Source of the DNA: Fibrobacteraceae bacterium | GTDB lineage: Bacteria; Fibrobacterota; Fibrobacteria; Fibrobacterales; Fibrobacteraceae | Direction of reading: 5' to 3' | Assembly: GCA_021443045.1 (NCBI GenBank) | Contig: JABUUT010000036.1 | Location: forward strand, 23,161-36,492 | DNA: 13,332 bases | In this document: positions 5,510 to 11,749 of the stretch, in pieces | How positions within the stretch are numbered: position 1 is the first letter of the stretch | Layout: each line of letters starts with the position of its first letter | Notes under the pieces: generated by a model | Database searches by the model: none | The model's input: the letters and a program-made list of their open reading frames with translations, nothing else | What the model was told of the DNA's origin: nothing | Made by a program: the position numbers and the translations under genes

Positions 5510-6641
5510 CCTGCATCAGGCGGGGTATCATTTCGCTTGCCCATTCTTCGAAGGTGTCGTTTGCAATGTGAGCCTTGGCCTGTTGCATCAGGTGGATGTA
5601 AAAATGAAGGTTGTGGATGGTGGATAATGTCCATCCCAAAGGTTCCTTCGCCTTAAAAAGGTGTCGCAGGTATCCGCGGCTGTAGTGGGTGCAGCAATAG
5701 CATTTACATTCGGGGTCCAGGGGGGTGTTAAAATCCATGGCAAAGCGGGCGCCTTTGTAGCGGAGCACTCCCCTGCTGGTGTACACCAAGCCGTCCTGGG
5801 CATTTTTGTTGGGCAGAATGCAATCGCACATATCCACCCCGCGTTTGATGAGTTCCAGCAAGTTCCAGGGGGTTCCCACACCCATCACATAGCGGGCTCG
5901 GTCTTGGGGCAACAAGCTGGTGCAAAAATCTGCAATTTCGTACATGGTTTCTATAGGCTCTCCCACGGAAAGGCCACCCATGGCGTATCCATCGGGGCCA
6001 AGTTCCTTAAGAGCTTCGACAGACTTTTGCCGAAGTTCCTTGTGCATACCTCCCTGAACGATACCAAAGAAGTATTGGGGGTAACCGTGAATGGGTGGAT
6101 TTTTACACAGCCATTCCATGGCCTCTCTTGTCCATTGAAGGGTGAGCGACAGGGAGTGTTCTGCTTCGGCGATGGTGCTGGGGTACGGCGTACACTCGTC
6201 AAAGGCCATGATGATGTCGGCACCAATTTCACGCTGAGCACCCATGACGCTTGCCGGTGTAAAAAGATGTTTGGAACCGTCCAGGTGGCTTCGAAATTCC
6301 ACGCCCTGCTCCGTAATGTGGCGCAGCTCCTTGAGGCTCCAAACCTGAAAGCCCCCACTGTCGGTGAGCACAGGGCCATTCCAATTCATGAACTTCTGGA
6401 TGCCCCCAGCGGCGGCTACTGTCTTGGTTCCCGGGCGCAAGTAAAGGTGGTAGGTGTTGGCGAGAATGATTTCGGCTTCCAATTCTTGAATATCCCGGCT
6501 AGAAATTCCCTTGACGGTGCCGTTGGTGCCTACGGGCATGAATATGGGGGTGGTCACCACACCATGGGCCGTGGTGATTTTACCTAGGCGGGCCTTGGAC
6601 TTTGAGGATGTCTTTAAAAGTTCAAAGAGATTGGGCTGCAT
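5499..6641 (-). CDS. tgt: Queuine tRNA-ribosyltransferase (TGT)
   Basis: This 380-residue TIM-barrel enzyme swaps guanine 34 of GUN-anticodon tRNAs for preQ1 (or queuine), the committed step that puts queuosine into tRNA-Asp, Asn, His and Tyr. All hallmarks are visible: TDSGGFQV with D94, the substrate-binding FDECTPYP with D148, FFGIVQGG (191-198), GGLSVGEP (222-229), and the nucleophile aspartate D273 in VDMCDCILPNKNAQDG. The zinc site is C312-x-C314-x2-C317 plus H343 in STIHNLHFY. Length is typical of bacterial TGT. The ATG at 6641 gives the expected N-terminus, but only A/T-rich DNA, no Shine-Dalgarno, precedes it. It is first in a two-gene operon with the acyltransferase, overlapping it by 11 bp; I know of no functional link between the two. 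It is divergent from secA. Confidence 0.97.
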   Translation of the reverse strand: MQPNLFELLKTSSKSKARLGKITTAHGVVTTPIFMPVGTNGTVKGISSRDIQELEAEIILANTYHLYLRPGTKTVAAAGGIQKFMNWNGPVLTDSGGFQVWSLKELRHITEQGVEFRSHLDGSKHLFTPASVMGAQREIGADIIMAFDECTPYPSTIAEAEHSLSLTLQWTREAMEWLCKNPPIHGYPQYFFGIVQGGMHKELRQKSVEALKELGPDGYAMGGLSVGEPIETMYEIADFCTSLLPQDRARYVMGVGTPWNLLELIKRGVDMCDCILPNKNAQDGLVYTSRGVLRYKGARFAMDFNTPLDPECKCYCCTHYSRGYLRHLFKAKEPLGWTLSTIHNLHFYIHLMQQAKAHIANDTFEEWASEMIPRLMQDAE

Positions 6642-6654
6642 GGAGTAAATTTAA

Positions 6655-6673
6655 CTTTTTAGAGGTGCTCTTA
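6655..6673 (-). repeat. Boundary motif copy 3 (tgt leader)
   Basis: TAAGAGCACCTCTAAAAAG on the minus strand, starting 32 bp upstream of the tgt start codon, differs from the copy at the end of the operon by one substitution and one missing base. On the plus strand the same bases contain AGAGGTG, a good Shine-Dalgarno match, five bases before an ATG at 6673. Confidence 0.45.
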
Positions 6674-6748
6674 TGAGAATTAACTGCCTTTATTCACATT
6701 TCCTCTATGACATGGCCTAATTTTTTTTGTATCTTAGGCCCTAGAAAT

Positions 6749-6805
6749 ATGCACAGACAGGAGTCGTGGGCGTTTTTGCTGATTTTTGTTTGGGCAAGTA
6801 CATAA
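6749..6805 (+). CDS. Candidate 18-codon hydrophobic leader ORF upstream of secA
   Basis: ATG at 6749 opens MHRQESWAFLLIFVWAST, which ends in TAA at 6803-6805. The stop shares two bases with the secA ribosome site (AAAGGA, 6804-6809), a layout common for translationally coupled leader peptides. The core WAFLLIFVWA is strongly hydrophobic. Against it: an open run of 18 codons is not rare by chance, the T-rich DNA makes hydrophobic codons likely, no clear Shine-Dalgarno precedes it, and the peptide is shorter than the ribosome tunnel, so it cannot work exactly like SecM. Confidence 0.2.
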   Translation: MHRQESWAFLLIFVWAST

Positions 6806-6809
6806 AGGA
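6804..6809 (+). promoter_or_regulatory. secA ribosome binding site
   Basis: AAAGGA lies 6 bases before the ATG at 6816 and fixes the secA start there rather than at an upstream in-frame TTG (6786), which has no such site and would add ten residues unlike SecA. Confidence 0.75.
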
Positions 6810-6815
6810 AAACAA

Positions 6816-9692
6816 ATGAGTATTGTAGACAGTCTCCTTCATAAGGTATTTGGTACACCTCATGAACGTAAGGTAAAGAAGCTGCTCCCTATTATTGCAG
6901 AAATTCATCAGGCTCAAGATGCCCTTGCGGCTTTGGATGATGCAGCCCTCGCTGCTAAAAGTGCAGAATTCCGCGCTAAGTTAAATGATGGTGCTTCCTT
7001 GGAAGATATTAAGGTTGAAGCTTTTGCTGTCTGTCGTGAAGCTTGCGACCGCCGCTTGGGTATTTTCAATATTTTTAACCCTGAATTTGGATTTGACTTT
7101 GGCCAGCTCCCTGCCGAACTCCAGGCTGCTGCTGACGCTGCCAAGGCGGAGCTTGCTGCTGGTAAGCCCGAATGGGAAGTTTACCTCCCTGCCGCTCTGT
7201 ATGCCAAGGTTCGGGAGCTTTACCCCGATTCTGTAAAGCCTTTCCGCATGTCTCCCTTTGATGTGCAGATGATTGGTGGCTTGGTTCTTCACGAAGGTTC
7301 CATTGCCGAAATGGCTACCGGTGAAGGTAAAACTTTGGCCGCTGCATTGCCGGTTTACCTGAATGGTCTTGGTGGTCATGGTGTCCATGTGGTTACGGTA
7401 AACGACTACTTGGCTGGCCGCGATGCCAAGCAGATGGGCAAAGTTTACAAGTTCCTGGGGCTTACTGTGGGTCTTATTGTAAATGGCCTTAATTCCGAAC
7501 AGCGCCGGGAAAGCTACAACTCCGACGTAACCTACGGCACCAACAACGAATTTGGCTTTGACTACCTTCGCGACAACATGGCTGTAGAGCCCGATCAGCT
7601 GGTGCAGCGTGAACTGAACTTCTGTATTGTTGACGAAGTGGACTCCATCCTCATTGACGAAGCCCGTACCCCACTTATTATTAGTGGCCCTGCCGAAGAT
7701 GCTACCGACAAGTATGCCAAGGCAAACGAGGTGGCTAAAAAGCTTATTAAGAATAAGGATTTTTCTGTAGACGAAAAAGACAAGAATATTCAGCTTACGG
7801 AAAAGGGTGTAAACCACATCCAGGAACTTTTAGGCATTACCAACCTTTATGGCGAACATGCAGACTGGGTTCATTTCTTCGATCAGGCTCTTAGGGCATG
7901 GCACCTTTACGAAAAAGATGTGGACTACATTGTTCGTGACGGTGAAATAGTTATTGTTGATGAAAACACCGGTCGTCTTATGGAAGGCCGCCGTTACAGT
8001 AACGGCATGCACCAGGCTATTGAAGCCAAGGAAAACGTGGAAATCCGTCGGGAAAACCAGACCCTTGCCACGATTACATTCCAGAACTACTTCCGCATGT
8101 ACAAAAAGCTGTCGGGCATGACTGGTACTGCCGAAACGGAAGCCACGGAATTTATCAAGATTTACAACATGAATACCTGGGTGATTCCCACCAACAAGCC
8201 CTGTGTTCGCAAGGATCTTCAAGACATGGTGTACAAGTCTGAAGATGCCAAGTGGAAGGCCATTGTGGCTGAAATCAAGAACAGGCACGAAAAGGGCCAG
8301 CCTCTCTTGGTAGGTACCGCCTCCATTGAAAAGTCCGAAAAGCTCCACGGTCTTTTGGTAAAGGAAGGTATTCCTCACGATGTGCTGAATGCCAAGAATC
8401 ATGGTCGTGAAGCCGAAATTATTCAATATGCTGGTTTTAAGGACAGGGTGACCATCGCCACCAACATGGCTGGTCGTGGAACCGACATCGCCCTTGGCCC
8501 AGGTGTTACCGAATTAGGTGGTCTGCATGTGCTTGGCACCGAACGTCACGAGTCCCGCCGTATCGACAACCAGTTGCGCGGTCGTTCTGGCCGTCAGGGC
8601 GACCCTGGTTCCAGCCAGTATTTCTTGAGCCTGGACGATAACCTGATGCGTATTTTTGGTGGCGACAACGTAAAGAATTTGATGACTCGTTTTGGTGTCG
8701 GCGAAGACGAAGTGATTACCCACCCCATTGTAAGCCGCAGCATTCGTGGTGCCCAGCGCCGTGTAGAGGGCCAGAGTTTTGATATTCGTAAGCACTTGCT
8801 GGACTACGACAACGTGATGAATGAACAGCGCAAGGTGATTTACGGTCTTCGTCGCCGTATTCTTAACGGTGAAGATATTTCCGAAGAAATTCGGTTCCGC
8901 ATTGAGGATGCTTGCGATATTAAAGTATCCAAGTATGTGCCTGCCAAAACATATCCGGAAAATTGGAACTTGGAGGGTATGCATACAGACTTGCAGCGCA
9001 GCTTTAGCATAGACTACAACCTTACTTTGGATGAAGCCATGTCCATGACTCCAGAAAAAGTTTTGGATGCTGTTATTGAAAAGTGCAAAAACAAGTATGA
9101 ACATATTGGTAAGATTATTCCTGAGCAGGATTTCCACCAAATTGAACGGCGTTTCCTTCTTATGACCATCGACCAGGTTTGGAAGGAACACTTGTATGCA
9201 ATGGACCAGTTAAAAGATGCCATTCGTTTCCATGGATACGCTCAGAAAGACCCTCTGATGGTGTATAAGAGCGAAGGCTTTAAAATGTTTGAAGAATGCC
9301 TGGAAAAGATTGCCACCCTTATTGCCATGCGCATTTTAAACATCCGCATTACCTTGCCCAATGGTCAAACTGTGGCCCCTGAACAGTTGGTGCCTCGCCA
9401 GCAGGCTCCTCAGCAGACCGTGGAACAGCATGAATCTAGCCCCACTACAAACTCCTCCCCTTCTCAGGCGGAACAGGCGGAAGCAGAAAAGGCGGAAGCC
9501 TCTCAGGGCCCAATGGATCAGTCCGCTCTGCCGGGCACCCGCCCCACCGTTCGGCGCACCTACGTGAACCCAGCCGTTGCCGCTGCCGCCAAGCGCGCCC
9601 AGCAGCAGGGCCCCAAGCTGGGCAGAAACGACCCCTGTTGGTGCGGTTCCGGCCTCAAGTACAAAAAGTGCCACGGCAAGGATATGGAGTAA
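6816..9692 (+). CDS. secA: Preprotein translocase ATPase SecA
   Basis: This 958-residue motor drives unfolded preproteins through SecYEG using ATP; it is cytosolic and membrane-associated. Seen in order: N-terminal helix; Q motif FDVQMIGG (148-155); Walker A MATGEGKT (166-173); TVNDYLAGRD (194-203); GTNNEFGFDYLRDNM (241-255); Walker B/DEAD-like VDEVDSILIDEARTPLIISG (272-291); preprotein cross-linking domain; GMTGTAETE (434-442); NBD2 with TNMAGRGTDI (549-558) and RGRSGRQGDPGSSQ (588-601); helical wing/scaffold with FDIRKHLLDYDNVMNEQR; a Gln/Ala/Glu/Pro-rich linker (about 851-935); and a zinc-binding SEC-C tail, C941-x-C943-x8-C952-H953, which contacts SecB or ribosomes. A roughly 62-residue insertion (83-144) separates the E. 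coli-equivalent Gly and the Q motif. Start fixed by AAAGGA. It appears to be monocistronic. Confidence 0.98.
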   Translation: MSIVDSLLHKVFGTPHERKVKKLLPIIAEIHQAQDALAALDDAALAAKSAEFRAKLNDGASLEDIKVEAFAVCREACDRRLGIFNIFNPEFGFDFGQLPAELQAAADAAKAELAAGKPEWEVYLPAALYAKVRELYPDSVKPFRMSPFDVQMIGGLVLHEGSIAEMATGEGKTLAAALPVYLNGLGGHGVHVVTVNDYLAGRDAKQMGKVYKFLGLTVGLIVNGLNSEQRRESYNSDVTYGTNNEFGFDYLRDNMAVEPDQLVQRELNFCIVDEVDSILIDEARTPLIISGPAEDATDKYAKANEVAKKLIKNKDFSVDEKDKNIQLTEKGVNHIQELLGITNLYGEHADWVHFFDQALRAWHLYEKDVDYIVRDGEIVIVDENTGRLMEGRRYSNGMHQAIEAKENVEIRRENQTLATITFQNYFRMYKKLSGMTGTAETEATEFIKIYNMNTWVIPTNKPCVRKDLQDMVYKSEDAKWKAIVAEIKNRHEKGQPLLVGTASIEKSEKLHGLLVKEGIPHDVLNAKNHGREAEIIQYAGFKDRVTIATNMAGRGTDIALGPGVTELGGLHVLGTERHESRRIDNQLRGRSGRQGDPGSSQYFLSLDDNLMRIFGGDNVKNLMTRFGVGEDEVITHPIVSRSIRGAQRRVEGQSFDIRKHLLDYDNVMNEQRKVIYGLRRRILNGEDISEEIRFRIEDACDIKVSKYVPAKTYPENWNLEGMHTDLQRSFSIDYNLTLDEAMSMTPEKVLDAVIEKCKNKYEHIGKIIPEQDFHQIERRFLLMTIDQVWKEHLYAMDQLKDAIRFHGYAQKDPLMVYKSEGFKMFEECLEKIATLIAMRILNIRITLPNGQTVAPEQLVPRQQAPQQTVEQHESSPTTNSSPSQAEQAEAEKAEASQGPMDQSALPGTRPTVRRTYVNPAVAAAAKRAQQQGPKLGRNDPCWCGSGLKYKKCHGKDME

Positions 9693-9707
9693 GTAGCAGA
9701 TTACCAA

Positions 9708-9848
9708 TTACTGATAACCAAATAGGTTCGGCGTAGGCGCCTAGAGGAATGAGCTAAGAGCTCAAAGCGAGTGAAACGAGAGACCTCACTCCTCAAAGCG
9801 AAGCGCCCTCATTACCAATCACCAGCCACCAACTACCAACTATTGACA
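9708..9848. repeat. Intergenic mosaic of short repeats and dyads after secA
   Basis: The spacer combines ACCAATTACTGATAACC-type words at both ends (9709-9725 and 9812-9840) with a central block. That block holds the palindrome AGGCGCCT (9735-9742), the dyad GAGCTAAGAGCTC (9751-9763), a 10-mer direct repeat CTCAAAGCGA (9761-9770 and 9792-9801) and the dyad GAGTGA/TCACTC (9769-9774, 9786-9791). AATGAG (9749-9754) is complementary to CTCATT (9808-9813), so the whole block could fold into a branched structure. There is no T-tract, so it is not a standard terminator. It looks like a dispersed intergenic element. Confidence 0.55.
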
Positions 9849-9871
9849 AAGCCCCACCATTATTGTAGTTT
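9843..9871 (+). promoter_or_regulatory. Possible promoter of the lipoprotein-barrel operon
   Basis: TTGACA at 9843-9848 is a perfect -35 hexamer, and 17 bp further TAGTTT (9866-9871) keeps the T, A and final T of a -10. It lies 55 bp before the lipoprotein start, with A- and T-tracts between. Caution: the TTGACA is embedded in the repeated ACTGACAACC-like words of this spacer, so the match may be accidental. Confidence 0.3.
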
Positions 9872-9914
9872 TGTAAAAAAAAATCAATATTTTGCTTTTT
9901 TTAATTCACTCTTT

Positions 9915-9919
9915 GGGAG
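9915..9919 (+). promoter_or_regulatory. Ribosome binding site of the lipoprotein gene
   Basis: GGGAG lies 6 bases before the ATG at 9926, supporting that start, which also gives a complete lipoprotein signal. Confidence 0.65.
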
Positions 9920-9925
9920 TTTAGT

Positions 9926-11746
9926 ATGAACAAAGTTCTATTGGCCGGTGCATTTTCGGCACTTACATTGCTGGGCGCATGCTCTTCGGGCAGTTCCTCC
10001 AACGATTCTTCTTCGCCAGTTAGCCCAGGGCAAATTTCAGACGATCAGTTGAATAATTCCATTGGCGGCACCATCCAAAAGGGCCAGTGCAAAACCGCCG
10101 ACGCCGCAACAGAAGCTGCCATTCAGAATGCCACCGACGACGTGATTTCCACATTCCAGGCCATTGCCGATGGCGACTTTAAGCAGGCCCAAAAGGTAAG
10201 CCCCGCCACCAAGGCCACCTTCAAGTCGGTTATAAACCAGCACCCCGACCACTGCGGAGCCCAGCTGGGTTACGCCGTTTCCATTGTATCGGACTTGGTA
10301 AACAACGCTTCCGTTAAGGAACTCATTGACAGGCTAAGCGAAGACGATGACGACGAGTACGATGAATATGATGAATACAGCAAGGTGATGAACCTGCAAC
10401 CCTCCGAAATGCCGACCCTGCTCTACAAGACTTCGGCTCTCGCCAAGGACGCAAATCAGAAAGTGCTCACCGACCAAATCCAACAAGCCGCAGCCTCCGC
10501 CATTGCCTCCATCGACACAGCCATTGTCTATATGCGAAATGTTTCCTCCGTGGAATCCTTCAGTTTTGACTTTAACTACGACGACCGCAGAATCTCCCTG
10601 GACAAGGGTGAATTTGCCCCTGCTTTGGGAGCCCTCCACTTGGCAAAGGCCTTCCTCATTGCTGTGGCCAGCGTAAACATCAAACTGGACGAAAACGGCT
10701 CCTACGACTGGATTGAACTTGCCGACGTTGGCCTGGGTGCCGGCGAAACCATGTCGGCTGAACAAATCAAGGCCAACCAGAAAATGATAGACCTGTATTC
10801 GGCAAGCAGCCCTTTCACCACCGTCTACAGCGAATGGCAGCCCTACTGGAAGACCATCCCCTCCCTGTTGGATAGTGCTGTGCGCAACGTAGAAGAAGGC
10901 CTCAAGTATTCTATTGCCGAAGCAAGCATTCCAGGTTCCCAGGACTATGATTTGTACATTGTGGGCGACGGTGAAGAAGCCGATGTTTCTACCAAGGACA
11001 TGCAGAAGGCCTTGGACACTCTGGAACACTTCCGCAAGGCCATCCTCAACACTGCCGAAATCAACATTCGTGGTGTCAAGTTCAAGGTGAATCTTTCCAA
11101 TTTCTTTGGCATTACCGATGGTTTCCAGGATTACATTCCCTACATAAAGTTCCGCGATGTGGCAACATGGTCGGATATACTTGTAGAAAATATGACATGG
11201 ACCGACGATATTGAGGAATCCTTTGTATGGACAAGCATGGCTCAACAAATTGCAAAGCAAGTGGAAGAGATTCCAAACAACGTCGCTGGCATCTATGCAT
11301 ACGGCTACCATGCTTCATGGAATAATGATGACCCAGGTGTATACCGCATGGGCGTAGACTACGATTACCCCGATTACGATTATTACAGTTTCTACGTGAA
11401 AATCGACGGCTGTAATTTTGCAAGTGGAGATGAACGCTACATTTTCTCTGGCACCATGGATTCCCGCTACTGCAAGGCTACTGCAGAAGGAACCCTCTAT
11501 GCAGCCGTTGAAGACGATTTTACATACGACATGGACCCCTTTGCCTTCTTTGCCAACAAGAGCGGAAACATTACCATTTCTGTATTGGATTTACAGGAAA
11601 TTGATGACGAACAAGGGGAATTGGCTTGGCGGGAAGCAGTCAAGAAGAACGTGATTTTGCCAGACCCCACCTTTAACGGAACACTGCCTGGCCAGACTCA
11701 AGAAAGCGTATGGCAACTGTTCTTTGACCTTGCCGACGTGCTCTAA
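9926..11746 (+). CDS. Large outer-membrane-type lipoprotein, unrecognised family
   Basis: This 606-residue protein begins with a lipoprotein signal whose lipobox is L16-G-A-C19. Ser at +2 and +3 gives no inner-membrane retention signal, so it should sit in the outer membrane. A Ser/Asn/Pro tether (20-36) follows. Residues about 55-330 look largely helical, with C55 and C110 as a possible disulfide; a very acidic Asp/Glu/Tyr run lies at 139-151. Residues about 450-555 look more beta-rich, include an Asp/Tyr stretch (478-490), and hold a second cysteine pair, C496 and C516. The end carries LPDPTFNGTLPGQTQESVWQ (578-597), a tail type I associate with Fibrobacter surface proteins without knowing its role. 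It is the first gene of an operon with the barrel gene, 3 bp apart. No enzyme motif was found; a role as partner or periplasmic/surface domain of the barrel protein is inferred from position only. Confidence 0.82.
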   Translation: MNKVLLAGAFSALTLLGACSSGSSSNDSSSPVSPGQISDDQLNNSIGGTIQKGQCKTADAATEAAIQNATDDVISTFQAIADGDFKQAQKVSPATKATFKSVINQHPDHCGAQLGYAVSIVSDLVNNASVKELIDRLSEDDDDEYDEYDEYSKVMNLQPSEMPTLLYKTSALAKDANQKVLTDQIQQAAASAIASIDTAIVYMRNVSSVESFSFDFNYDDRRISLDKGEFAPALGALHLAKAFLIAVASVNIKLDENGSYDWIELADVGLGAGETMSAEQIKANQKMIDLYSASSPFTTVYSEWQPYWKTIPSLLDSAVRNVEEGLKYSIAEASIPGSQDYDLYIVGDGEEADVSTKDMQKALDTLEHFRKAILNTAEINIRGVKFKVNLSNFFGITDGFQDYIPYIKFRDVATWSDILVENMTWTDDIEESFVWTSMAQQIAKQVEEIPNNVAGIYAYGYHASWNNDDPGVYRMGVDYDYPDYDYYSFYVKIDGCNFASGDERYIFSGTMDSRYCKATAEGTLYAAVEDDFTYDMDPFAFFANKSGNITISVLDLQEIDDEQGELAWREAVKKNVILPDPTFNGTLPGQTQESVWQLFFDLADVL

Positions 11747-11749
11747 AAC

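Larger units (their letters stand above)
6642..6815. promoter_or_regulatory. Divergent tgt/secA control region
   Basis: Both tgt and secA must start from this 174-bp gap. It contains a perfect 7-bp inverted repeat, GGCCTAA at 6714-6720 and TTAGGCC at 6734-6740, separated by a T8GTATC stretch. The T8GTATCTTA word resembles T9GTATATTA on the minus strand ahead of the zinc-ribbon gene, so TATCTT (6730-6735) may be a -10 element for secA. A -35 could not be assigned. Confidence 0.4.

Noticed and set aside
5661..6587. Long open frame (308 codons) on the plus strand, opposite tgt
   Set aside because: It lies wholly inside tgt, whose motifs are complete, and gives no recognisable protein; it is an effect of codon bias on the opposite strand.
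6786..6815. SecA start at TTG 6786
   Set aside because: ATG 6816 has AAAGGA at good distance and gives the normal SecA N-terminus; the extension is not SecA-like.
6981..7817. Minus-strand open frame of 278 codons opposite secA
   Set aside because: It mirrors the conserved NBD1 of secA, has no ribosome site and no family resemblance. The same holds for 8514-9191 and 7830-8426.
9735..9763. Intrinsic terminator of secA
   Set aside because: The dyads AGGCGCCT and GAGCTAAGAGCTC are short and not followed by T residues.
10334..11311. Minus-strand open frame of 325 codons opposite the lipoprotein gene
   Set aside because: Antisense shadow with no signal, motif or ribosome site, while the plus-strand gene has a lipobox and a Shine-Dalgarno.
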